A stretch of DNA of 64,000 bases from VXRD01 sp965232265 (GTDB lineage: Bacteria > Latescibacterota > UBA2968): positions 4,278,001 through 4,342,000 of the forward strand of contig CBDDPH010000002.1 of assembly GCA_965232265.1 (NCBI GenBank), in the 5' to 3' direction. The position numbers and the translations under genes are program-made. A model generated the notes under the pieces. The model saw only the letters and a program-made list of their open reading frames with translations. It was not told where the DNA came from and ran no database searches. This document shows, in pieces, positions 27,012 to 35,048 of the stretch. How positions within the stretch are numbered: position 1 is the stretch's first letter; each line of letters starts with the position of its first letter.

Positions 27012-28370
27012 ATGTTGCAATTTCTTAGAATATTGAAAATGCTCAGACCATATTGGCAGTATATGGCTTATTCACTCCTGGTCGCAATCTTTGTCATGTT
27101 ATTCAGTATCCCCGGTCCTTACTTGACTAAAGTCTTGGTTGATGATGTATATCCTCATAAAGATTTCGATCTTTTAGTCTTAATTTTGGTTATCACATTG
27201 GCAGTATCTATAGGTCTTGGATTTACCGGATTTTTAAGGGGACATTTTAGAAAATGTGTGGGAATATATCTTGGTTTTTATTTTCAGTCCAGGTTTTATC
27301 ATCATGTACAATCTTTAGATTTTGGCTTTTTTGATAATAAAGAAATTGGCGATATTATATCTCGGTTTGGAGATATGCGAAGTTCTATAGGTAGCATTAT
27401 CGCCATGTTTAATGCCTTAATTATGAATGTCTTAAAGCTGTTAATTTTCCCGTTGATTTTGTTATATATCAACTGGCGATTGGCATTAATTAGTATGGTT
27501 GTTCTTCCTTTTGATGTGTTGCTGGTTTCGGTGACGCGAAAATATATTAGACAATTTGCCCAAAAAACAGCGGAAGCCTCTGCGACTCTCTCAGCTCAGA
27601 CCTATGAATCCCTTTCGGGCATTCGTACTATTCAGGCACTTGGTATTGAGGCTACATTTTTTTCAAAATTTCGTACTTCATTTATTGATATCTCCAAGCT
27701 TCAAATTAAATCTTCTTTACTCGGTGGGGGATCTTCATTTATTGCCTCAACATTCCGGGCTATTGGTGCATTTGCTTATGGTTGGTATGGTTGGTCGGAA
27801 GTCCTTGAGGGAAATCTAACATTGGGCAGTTATCTGGCTTTTAATGGATATGTGGGATATATGTATGGCCCTATCCGTAGCTTGATTAATTTAATTCCAC
27901 AAATGGAAGTGACCCTTGTCCATGCGAATCGTTTTTTTGAAATTCATGATTTATCTCCACAGGTCAAAAATGATCCTACTTTACCTGAGGTTGGGCAACT
28001 ACGTGGTGAAATTGAATTTCATAATATCAGTTTTGCTTATGAGGGACAAGAATGGATTGTGCGAGATCTCAGCTTACATATACCAGCATATACCACCGTT
28101 GCATTAGTAGGCAGAAGTGGGGCTGGTAAATCAACCCTCGCCAAACTTATTCCTCGATTTTATGATCCACAGATTGGTTATGTCTCTATTGATGGCACAG
28201 ACATCAGGCAATTTCGATTGGATTCCCTGCGGCAGAACATAGGTTTTGCCTTGCAAGGCAGTGTTTTGTTTCAGGGTAGCATACTTGAAAACTTGACTTT
28301 CGGAAGAGAGATACCTTTTGGCGATGTTGAGATGTCAACAAGGATGGCATTTATACACGAATTTATGTAA
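27012..28370 (+). pseudogene. ABC exporter (TMD-NBD half transporter), 5' part, interrupted by an IS element
   Basis: The first 451 codons encode a type I exporter: six TM helices in residues about 1-310 with the family turn GIRTIQALGIE, then a nucleotide-binding domain with Walker A GRSGAGKST near residue 367 and Q-loop QGSVLFQGS. The gene runs into an IS element at 28366, which supplies the TAA at 28368-28370. The signature motif, Walker B and H-loop are missing from this piece; they lie beyond the IS at 29769-30130. Removing the IS and one copy of the 4-base duplication restores a 571-residue open frame. There is no N-terminal C39 peptidase domain. As it stands the product should be inactive. 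Confidence 0.92.
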
Positions 28371-28402
28371 TGGTTCAAAGTAAAGTGGAATTTTGGGTGT
28401 TG
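28366..28402 (+). repeat. Left terminal inverted repeat of the IS3-family element
   Basis: Compared with the reverse complement of the other end, about three quarters of the positions match over the outer 30 bases, sharing blocks such as TTCA, AAA, TGGA and TTTTG. The element boundary is set by the 4-base duplication TTTA just outside. Confidence 0.8.
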
Positions 28403-28410
28403 TCGTTAAG

Positions 28411-29355
28411 CTACAAATGGGCAACGGGTTTGACGGCTCTGAGTTGGGCACGCAAGCATTTTGCCTGCGCCAACTTGCGTTTTCGTTCTTTAACAATAAT
28501 CGGTGCTCGACCACACAGTTTATCCACAGGTGCGATATACCCGATGCTGGCGTGGTATCTCTTGTGGTTGTAATGCGCGACAAATCTGGCAACCACTTCT
28601 CGCGCCTCCTCCAAATTTGTCGGTGTTTTAGGGCGAATACACTCGCGCTTGAGCGATTGGTGCCACCGCTCGATCTTGCCATTGGATTGCGGATAAAACG
28701 GCGAGGTACGCACATGGGTCATCCCACAGTGTCTGATAAAGGACTTGAAGGCACGCGCGATAAACTGTGGACCGTTGTCCGAGATGATACGCGGCCTGAC
28801 GTTGGGGAACTTTTCTCTGGCTCTTTGAATAATGATCTCGACATCTGCTTCTCGCATTGCTTCTCGAATCTCAAAATGGACGAGAAAGCGACTATAGCCA
28901 TCTAACAGGGCACATAAGTAGTAGAAGGTCCCGCAGATATTCAGATAGGATACATCCACATGCCAGTGCTGGTGTGCCCGTGTTGGCTGGTCAAATCCTG
29001 TCCCCTTCTTTGAGACCTTGTTTAAAGTTCGACCAAGCAGATCGGCGCCTTTGAGCACGCGATACACGCTGCTGGGTGAAACAGCCACCACATCTTCATC
29101 TATCATCTGATACGCCAAACGACGATACCCCTGGTCGGGATGCGCTATGGCATAAGTGATAATGGCTTGCTTCTCCCAGTCTTGGAGCCAAGATGTCTTG
29201 GGCAGTGACCCATAAGTGCCATTGGGCACACCATACCGGGCTTTCCAGTCATAATATGTGCTTGTAGATAACCCTAATAAGGATAAAAACTGACCGATGC
29301 AGATACCCGTTTGCTTGTGCCAATGAACCACAAAATCAATCACACCATCGCGCAT
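28411..29355 (-). CDS. IS3-family transposase OrfB (DDE integrase core)
   Basis: A 314-residue protein with the IS3 HTH_21 region (YRRLAYQMIDEDVVAVSPSSVYRVLKGADL) and an rve-type catalytic core. The acidic triad is visible as HVDVSYL, IISDNGPQF and the Glu in SNGKIERWHQSLKRE. It would normally be made as an OrfAB fusion by -1 frameshifting: the OrfB frame is open back to the A-run at the end of orfA. No truncation is visible. Confidence 0.93.
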   Translation of the reverse strand: MRDGVIDFVVHWHKQTGICIGQFLSLLGLSTSTYYDWKARYGVPNGTYGSLPKTSWLQDWEKQAIITYAIAHPDQGYRRLAYQMIDEDVVAVSPSSVYRVLKGADLLGRTLNKVSKKGTGFDQPTRAHQHWHVDVSYLNICGTFYYLCALLDGYSRFLVHFEIREAMREADVEIIIQRAREKFPNVRPRIISDNGPQFIARAFKSFIRHCGMTHVRTSPFYPQSNGKIERWHQSLKRECIRPKTPTNLEEAREVVARFVAHYNHKRYHASIGYIAPVDKLCGRAPIIVKERKRKLAQAKCLRAQLRAVKPVAHL

Positions 29356-29378
29356 GGCACGCGATACCTTGCGCCTTC

Positions 29379-29687
29379 TCAGGTCTCCCCAAGACTTTTT
29401 TTTAGAAAAATGTGCTCTTCCATCAGTTCAGACAACACTTCGTTCTTTGTTGCCAATTTGGCCTCTAAGACAGCAATCTTTCTCGCTTGCTGTTTCTCAT
29501 ACACACTTTGCTTTGGCGCAAAGGCTGAGGCACCTTGCTCGAAAAACACCTTCTGCCACTTGTAGAACATCGTCGGATGAATCCCGTGTGCATCACACAA
29601 ATCTGACACGGGCACGCCATCTAACAGATGACGACGCAAAATCGACACCTTCTCTTCGGGAGAATACTGCTTACGCTTCTTCGACAT
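29379..29687 (-). CDS. IS3-family transposase OrfA (HTH)
   Basis: A 102-residue protein with the transposase_8 helix-turn-helix (YSPEEKVSILRRHLLDGVPVSDLCDAHGIHPTMFYKWQK) followed by a leucine-zipper-like tail (VLEAKLATKNEVLSELMEE). It is the DNA-binding part of the IS3 transposase. The gene ends nine codons after an A-rich slippery stretch that leads into the orfB frame. Confidence 0.93.
   Translation of the reverse strand: MSKKRKQYSPEEKVSILRRHLLDGVPVSDLCDAHGIHPTMFYKWQKVFFEQGASAFAPKQSVYEKQQARKIAVLEAKLATKNEVLSELMEEHIFLKKSLGET
29395..29403 (-). promoter_or_regulatory. Probable programmed -1 frameshift site of the IS3 transposase
   Basis: On the minus strand the end of orfA reads CTA AAA AAA AGT, giving an A_AAA_AAG type slippery heptamer. 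A -1 shift here enters a frame that stays open through KSWGDLRRRKVSRAMRDG into orfB, as known for IS3 elements. Confidence 0.75.
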
Positions 29688-29727
29688 GGACTCCTCCTTT
29701 ACCTGAGCCCAATTTATAGCTTAGCAA

Positions 29728-29764
29728 TGCACTGCAAAAGTCCATTTTTATCTGAAGCATAACA
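29728..29764 (-). repeat. Right terminal inverted repeat of the IS3-family element
   Basis: Ends ...GAAGCATAACA; its reverse complement matches the left end at 28366. The duplicated target TTTA follows at 29765-29768. Confidence 0.8.
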
Positions 29765-29768
29765 TTTA

Positions 29769-30130
29769 TTGCATCTCTACCAGAAGGCTATCATACGCAA
29801 ATAGGAGAACAAGGTGCTAAACTTTCTGAAGGCCAAAAGCAACGTATTGCATTAGCTCGTGTTCTGATACAGAATTCAGCTATCTTGATTCTCGATGAAC
29901 CGACTGCTGCTTTAGACTTTGAATCCGAATTTTACATACAGGAAGCACTTAAACAGGTCCAACAGGATCGCACAACCATAATTATCGCGCACCGACTATC
30001 TACCATCCAAAATGCAGATACTATTATTGTGATAGACGATGGACAGATTGCGGAAATGGGTAAGCATGAAGAATTGTTAATGAATCAAGGTGTCTATGCA
30101 AGCCTCTACCAAAGGATGGCGAGCATTTAA
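29769..30130 (+). pseudogene. ABC exporter, 3' part beyond the IS element
   Basis: This is the rest of the nucleotide-binding domain of the gene at 27012. It contains the ABC signature LSEGQKQRIALAR, Walker B ILILDEPTAALD and the H-loop AHRLST, ending ASLYQRMASI. The codon split across the insertion (A + TT = Ile) gives HEFIASLPEGYHT, a usual exporter sequence, so before the insertion the gene encoded one 571-residue protein. An internal TTG at 29885 could start only a fragment without the signature motif. Confidence 0.92.
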
Positions 30131-30197
30131 TTGAAAATCGGCGTGTAGGAAGATCATTTCGGTGGAAGCCTTTTCACTCAAATTAAGGAGGTCTAAC

Positions 30198-30605
30198 ATG
30201 GTCAAACTTAAGAAGAAACGGCCGATGTCCTATAAGTTTACGGGTAAAATCGCTTGTGCTTATGACCAAGAAGAGGAAAGTGTGGTTATCCCAGATTACG
30301 TTGACTCTCTTATGGGACAATACGGGTCCACTTGGGCACCGACTACGCAGGATGTTATTGACCAAAATTTCAATGCCGCATTTAATAATAATGGTGGCGG
30401 CTTTTTTGAAAGAGCACAAGATACCCTGAACCATGAAAGTACTGACCGTCTTGGTACTACCTATAATGGTGAAGCCCGTGAAGGTGACCGGTTTAGCTTA
30501 GGTCCAGTCTATGTTGATGTAGAAGGTAGTTTAGCTGAGCCCAGGAAAGATGATCCTCCAGGAAGGGACAAACATGTTGAAATCGGAATAACAGTTGATT
30601 TCTGA
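30198..30605 (+). CDS. Small hydrophilic protein, candidate substrate/precursor of the export locus
   Basis: A 135-residue, charged protein with one Cys and no TM helix or signal peptide; I do not recognise a family. The ATG at 30198 is preceded by AAGGAGGT, the strongest ribosome binding site in the island, suggesting high expression. Near the middle is a run NNNGGGFFERAQ; C39-type peptidases cleave after Gly-Gly, and a C39-like protein is encoded next. The C-terminal half is Gly/Asp/Glu-rich. Its position between exporter and peptidase genes and its size make a peptide-precursor role plausible, but this is inference. It could also be a structural or regulatory protein. Confidence 0.6.
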   Translation: MVKLKKKRPMSYKFTGKIACAYDQEEESVVIPDYVDSLMGQYGSTWAPTTQDVIDQNFNAAFNNNGGGFFERAQDTLNHESTDRLGTTYNGEAREGDRFSLGPVYVDVEGSLAEPRKDDPPGRDKHVEIGITVDF

Positions 30606-30693
30606 GGTATCTCTTTCCTGAGATTATAATTCTTGCACGCCGATTTATCTTTAATAATGGATTGTCTAAGTACACTAGATCGAGGTTATTGAA

Positions 30694-32754
30694 ATGAGTG
30701 GTTTATCAAAATGCCTGTTGCTTTTGATTCTCATACTCCCTGGATTTTCTGCTGGTAGTGAGTTGTTGCGCCGTGCAGAGACCTTTTATGCGAACAAAGA
30801 TTATCAAAGCTGTATCCAGGCAGCAGAAGAAGTTCTCAAAGCAGACTCTTGTTCTGCCCAGGCCCACACGCTGATAGGTAAAAGTTTCGGGCGTTTGAGA
30901 CGATTAACCTTAGCTGAGGAACATTTTCAGAAAGCCATACATTGCGATAGCTTATTTGCCGAGGCGTACTACGGTCTGGGGACCGTTGCTTTTTTTCAGA
31001 ATAATTATGAGACAGCAGAAAAAGGACTTAAACAGGCGATAGACCTGGGTTTGCACACGTCAAATGCCTATCGCAATCTTTCTGCGATATACATAAAACA
31101 ACAGCAGTGGGCACTGGCACGGGAAATTGGTGAAAAAGGATTGGAAATTGATCCGGATAATAGTGAGATAAAAATAAATCTTTCGGCAATTTATGATGGC
31201 CTCAAATTACATCGAAAAGCGATTGGGCTATTAGAAAACGCATTGAAGAATAGCCCTGAAGACGTTCACAATAGCATTGCGCTTGCAGCGTTAAACTTAA
31301 AAGCGGGATTTTTTGATCAAGCACTTGCGATCCTCAATCAGGTTGAAGAAAATCGTCGGGCTATACGAAGAAAAGGCGAAACCCTCTTTTATCTGGAGAA
31401 GTTTAAAAACGCGCTCCCCTACTTAAATCAAAGCATTTACGTTGACCAACTCGGAAACAAAAAGCAACACCCTGATAAAGATATACTTCTTATGGTAGCT
31501 GAGACCTTTTATGAAATTGGTCAAGTTGATAGTTCTAAATTTTATTTTGATATGCTGAAGAAAAATGCTACAACTAAGACAGACATCGATTATGCAACTC
31601 ACGCCCTTGAGAATCTGAATCAGGACAAGGGAGGCGAACGTTTATTTGTATCCCAGGTGCCATTTTACGCTCAAGGACGAGGTGTCACTTGCCTTAAAGC
31701 CGCAATTTTATCTGTGATGAGATATTGGGACGGTGCTGAAAATCAGGCCGAAGATTGGTTGGCACTGGAAGATCGGATTGAGGATAATCTGTCAGCTCTT
31801 TACGCACTATCAGAGGCATTTCCCGAACTGTCTATTCACTATTTTAATTGGGATTTAGAGCAAATAGAAGAAGCCCTCAAGTCAGAATGTCCACCTGTTG
31901 CTTTAATAGCTGATCAAGACCCAGACCTGAGTCATACTGTAACCGTTGTAGGAATTGATTATCAGCGCGATGTCATTATTGTCAATGATCCATCAATCCA
32001 TAAATTCCACAAACTCCCTCTGGCCGACTTTCAAGAATATTGGAAGCGAGGAAGAAACGGTATCTTTCTCGTGCTCCCCAAACAACGAGAACAAGATATA
32101 TCTTTGATTCCAAATAATAGAGCAAATCCGTTGTCACTTTTATTGGCCGGATATGGCCGTTTTAAGTCGAAACAGTTCGTTGCGGTATCAAATTACTTTG
32201 ATCGTTTTTTGAAACTCGACACACCCTATTTTCTCAAGATATTGTTGGCAGATGTGTATATCAAAATGGAGAAACTGACGAAAGCAGAACAGGTGATTCA
32301 ACAGGCGATTCAACAGCGTGGAGATGATCCTGTTGGATGGATGAGTCTGGCACGTATAGCAGATAGAAAATACGAGTATAAGAAAGCAAAAGAATTGTCT
32401 CAAAAAGCCATCAATCTATCAGATGGAAAATATCAAACAGCACATTTGGTGCTTGCTTCGAGTTATTTTTCTGATGGAGACAAAAAAAGTGCGCGTGAAT
32501 ACCTCAACAAAGCACTAACGCTGTTTCCAAATCGTGGGGCCAAGAATTATATGATTTACTATTGGCTCGGGGTTGTCCAGTTTTCTATGGGCGAAGTCAG
32601 TGAATCTCTTGAAAGTTTTCGCAACTCCGCAGAATTGCGAGGGGGCTATTCTCCTGCCTTGACTGCGATCAAACTGGTCTCTGAAGTCAATGGGAAACCC
32701 ATAGAAAAGGCTGAAGCAGATAAATTGCTCTCCAGGCTAATGAATCCTGAGTAA
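30694..32754 (+). CDS. Exported TPR protein with an embedded C39-like cysteine peptidase domain
   Basis: A 686-residue protein. Residues 1-20 are a signal peptide (CLLLLILILPGFSAGS). TPR repeats fill about 25-300 and again about 475-680. Between them (about 315-465) is a peptidase_C39_2-like domain: Cys333 in GVTCLKAA, His414 in LSHTVTVVGID and Asp432 in VNDPSIHK form the papain-like triad in the expected spacing. The fold is used by double-glycine leader peptidases and by other C39-type hydrolases. The signal peptide puts it outside the cytoplasm, unlike ABC-fused C39 peptidases. It may trim the substrate after export. Confidence 0.8.
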   Translation: MSGLSKCLLLLILILPGFSAGSELLRRAETFYANKDYQSCIQAAEEVLKADSCSAQAHTLIGKSFGRLRRLTLAEEHFQKAIHCDSLFAEAYYGLGTVAFFQNNYETAEKGLKQAIDLGLHTSNAYRNLSAIYIKQQQWALAREIGEKGLEIDPDNSEIKINLSAIYDGLKLHRKAIGLLENALKNSPEDVHNSIALAALNLKAGFFDQALAILNQVEENRRAIRRKGETLFYLEKFKNALPYLNQSIYVDQLGNKKQHPDKDILLMVAETFYEIGQVDSSKFYFDMLKKNATTKTDIDYATHALENLNQDKGGERLFVSQVPFYAQGRGVTCLKAAILSVMRYWDGAENQAEDWLALEDRIEDNLSALYALSEAFPELSIHYFNWDLEQIEEALKSECPPVALIADQDPDLSHTVTVVGIDYQRDVIIVNDPSIHKFHKLPLADFQEYWKRGRNGIFLVLPKQREQDISLIPNNRANPLSLLLAGYGRFKSKQFVAVSNYFDRFLKLDTPYFLKILLADVYIKMEKLTKAEQVIQQAIQQRGDDPVGWMSLARIADRKYEYKKAKELSQKAINLSDGKYQTAHLVLASSYFSDGDKKSAREYLNKALTLFPNRGAKNYMIYYWLGVVQFSMGEVSESLESFRNSAELRGGYSPALTAIKLVSEVNGKPIEKAEADKLLSRLMNPE

Positions 32755-32845
32755 AGAGGAGAGAAAACAGGTGTCAGTTTCTATTCTTTGCTTCTTCATT
32801 CAGCACAGGCTATCTGATACAGAGTGAGCGTATCGAAAATGGTGT

Positions 32846-34777
32846 GTGGACAATAGTGGGCTAACCATGAAATATAAATGCAATTTCCAGGATCTAAACG
32901 GAGAGGGTGTCAAGGTTGCAATTATTGATAGCGGGATTGATCGCTCTCATGAAATGTTGCAGCGTGTGACCGCGGGAATCTGTTTTGAGTTTTCTGCGGG
33001 TAATGTCCGTACGTCTGAAGACTATTGCGACACATCGGGTCATGGCACGGCGGTTGCGAGCATTATCAAAAAGAAGGCTCCTGGTACAGAGCTATACGCT
33101 ATAAAAATTTTCGATCAATCACTGATTGTAGAACAAAAAATTCTCATTGAGTCCATTCGCTGGGCAATTGATCAGAATGTCGATATCATCAATCTGAGTC
33201 TTGGGACAACGGACGCGCAAGTCAAGCAGGCTTTATTGGATATATGTAAGGTAGCAACGAAAAAGGGTATCGCAATCGTCGCTGCCGAACACAATTCAGG
33301 GCAGGAGAGTTATCCCGCCTATTTCTCCAATGTAATCGGTGTGAAGGCTGGGGAGATAAAAGGGCGTTACAATTATCTGTTTCGCAGGGGAGAACCCATT
33401 GAATGTATTGCGCCTGGGACAACTCAGCGCGTTCTCTGGGCAGGTGGACGAGAGAACATCGTTGAAGGCAGTAGCTTTGCCGCGCCCCACATTACGGGCA
33501 TTATCGCGTTAATCAAACAGGCTTTTCCCAAAGCCAATCTGAATGAGATCAGGCACATATTGGAAGTGAATGCCAGTCGAGAAGTGTATCAAAAAATCCC
33601 GATAGGTCGTAAGATTCGCTCCCTCCCAACGCCTCAAACCTTTGACCCAAACAAGATCAAAAGGGCAGCTATTTATCCCTATAACAAGGAAATGCATAGC
33701 CTGATGCGTTTCAGGGAATTATTAAATTTTGAAATTGTGGGTATCGCTGATCCCATTGCCAAGGGTTATGTTGGGAAAGATGCTGGTGAAGCGATAGGCA
33801 TACCACCCGTTGGGATATGGGTTCAGCCGCGTTTTCAAGAGATATTGAAAGAGGCTGATACACTCATTCTGGGCTATGTAGATGAACTGAGCCGAATTAC
33901 AAAAAAGAATATCCTGCGCGAGCGTATTGAGCAGGCCATAGATGCCAACGTAAATGTGTTCAGCTTTTTGTCTGTTTACCAGAAGGATTTAAGAGATCTG
34001 ATCGATAAGGCTCGTAGAAAGAATCTCTGGATCTGTTCGCCCGACATTCATCAAAACGATCTGCTTAGAGCACTTCAGCCCCACTGGTATCCAGCCGTTG
34101 ATGTGCCAGTTATCGGTGTTTTTGGCACGAGTGCTCAACAGGGCAAGTTCACTGTTCAACTCGCCTTGCGGTCAAAGCTGATGAAAGAAGGATATAAGGT
34201 TGGGCAAATCGGCACCGAACACCATTCTCAGTTATTTGGAATGGATGTGGCATTTCCAACGGGCTATGCCTCTCCCCTGCAATTTCCGATACAGTTTCAC
34301 GCGCCCTATCTGGATTTCAAAATGCGCGAGGTCTGCGCGAAGAAGAAACCGGATTTAATGCTTGTCGGGGCACAGTCGGGAAGTATCCCCTATGATGTCC
34401 ATGAGCCGGGGAATCACACGCTTTCGACTTTTGCTTTTATGCTGGGTACAAAACCCGATGCCAACATCTTGGTCGTGAATAGCGTTGATGATGGCGAGTA
34501 TATACGCGATACCATGAACACGCTCAAGGCAATTACCAAAGGTCCCGTGTTATGCCTCGCAATGAGTGACAAAGAAAAACACATCCGAGCAGCTTATGGC
34601 CGAACACTGATCAGTCCACGTCAAATGTCAAAAGATGAAATCAAAGAGAAACTGGCATGTTTGGAGGATAGATTTGAGATTCCAGCCATAGAGATTGTGT
34701 CAGAGGAGGGGCAACAGAGGATGGTTGACCTCATCATAAGCAACTTTGCAGATGGGCAACAAGGAGGGGATGTATGA
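32846..34777 (+). CDS. Subtilisin-like protease fused to a DUF1611 P-loop domain
   Basis: A 643-residue protein if it starts at the GTG at 32846; an ATG at 32867 would give 636, and neither has a good Shine-Dalgarno sequence. The first about 260 residues are an S8 subtilase with Asp28 (IIDSGID), His66 (SGHGTAVAS) and Ser210 (EGSSFAAPH). There is no signal peptide or prodomain, so it is probably cytoplasmic. From about 275 the sequence follows the DUF1611 pattern: a Rossmann-like N part (FEIVGIADPIAKGYVGKDAGE) and a P-loop (GVFGTSAQQGKFT, near 423-437) with GQIGTEHHSQLFG after it. DUF1611 includes DgcN-type D-amino acid N-acetyltransferases. I know of no described subtilase-DUF1611 fusion. It overlaps the ACP gene by four bases. 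Confidence 0.82.
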   Translation: MDNSGLTMKYKCNFQDLNGEGVKVAIIDSGIDRSHEMLQRVTAGICFEFSAGNVRTSEDYCDTSGHGTAVASIIKKKAPGTELYAIKIFDQSLIVEQKILIESIRWAIDQNVDIINLSLGTTDAQVKQALLDICKVATKKGIAIVAAEHNSGQESYPAYFSNVIGVKAGEIKGRYNYLFRRGEPIECIAPGTTQRVLWAGGRENIVEGSSFAAPHITGIIALIKQAFPKANLNEIRHILEVNASREVYQKIPIGRKIRSLPTPQTFDPNKIKRAAIYPYNKEMHSLMRFRELLNFEIVGIADPIAKGYVGKDAGEAIGIPPVGIWVQPRFQEILKEADTLILGYVDELSRITKKNILRERIEQAIDANVNVFSFLSVYQKDLRDLIDKARRKNLWICSPDIHQNDLLRALQPHWYPAVDVPVIGVFGTSAQQGKFTVQLALRSKLMKEGYKVGQIGTEHHSQLFGMDVAFPTGYASPLQFPIQFHAPYLDFKMREVCAKKKPDLMLVGAQSGSIPYDVHEPGNHTLSTFAFMLGTKPDANILVVNSVDDGEYIRDTMNTLKAITKGPVLCLAMSDKEKHIRAAYGRTLISPRQMSKDEIKEKLACLEDRFEIPAIEIVSEEGQQRMVDLIISNFADGQQGGDV

Positions 34778-35046
34778 ATGATGATCTAAAGCCGCAGATA
34801 AAACAGACGATTGTGCGTGCGTTAAATCTTGAAATTGAGCCTGCGGAGATAGGAGATTCAGACGTACTTTTTGGTGGAGAAATGGGTCTCAATTCAATGG
34901 CAATGGTAGAACTCGTCGTGGGCATAGAGGACGAATTTGGCTTTGAAATCTCAGATGAAGACCTGAGTACCGAAGTTTTTAATAGTGTGCAGACGATTGA
35001 AGACTATATCCGGTCTGTGCGTGAGTGCGTTTTGGTAGCTACCTGA
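34774..35046 (+). CDS. Second acyl carrier protein, dedicated to the island
   Basis: A 90-residue carrier protein with the phosphopantetheine Ser41 in GLNSMAMVELV, where fatty-acid ACPs have DSLD. The flanking helix VVGIEDEFGFEISDEDL is ACP-like. The ATG overlaps the stop of the protease-DUF1611 gene (ATGA) and the BtrH-like gene starts two bases after its stop, so the three are translationally linked. It would carry an acyl or aminoacyl group for the neighbouring C39-fold enzyme. No adenylating enzyme is in the island, so loading may rely on the housekeeping fatty-acid system. Confidence 0.9.
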   Translation: MNDDLKPQIKQTIVRALNLEIEPAEIGDSDVLFGGEMGLNSMAMVELVVGIEDEFGFEISDEDLSTEVFNSVQTIEDYIRSVRECVLVAT

Positions 35047-35048
35047 AA

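Larger units (their letters stand above)
28366..29764 (-). mobile_element. IS3-family insertion sequence, 1,399 bp
   Basis: The element has TG...CA ends with long imperfect terminal inverted repeats (left from TGTAATGGTTCAAAG; right end, read inward, TGTTATGCTTCAGAT) and is flanked by a 4-base direct duplication TTTA (28362-28365 and 29765-29768). It carries overlapping orfA and orfB of an IS3-type transposase on the minus strand, with an A-run frameshift site between them. It sits inside the nucleotide-binding domain of the ABC exporter gene. The intact ends, intact transposase and perfect duplication suggest a recent, possibly still active, insertion. Confidence 0.92.

Noticed and set aside
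29311..29719. Plus-strand frames at the right end of the IS element
   Set aside because: They are antisense to the well-supported transposase orfA and orfB.
30198..30605. Classical class II bacteriocin or lanthipeptide precursor
   Set aside because: It is too long, has a single Cys and lacks a short conserved Gly-Gly leader, so only a general substrate hypothesis is kept.
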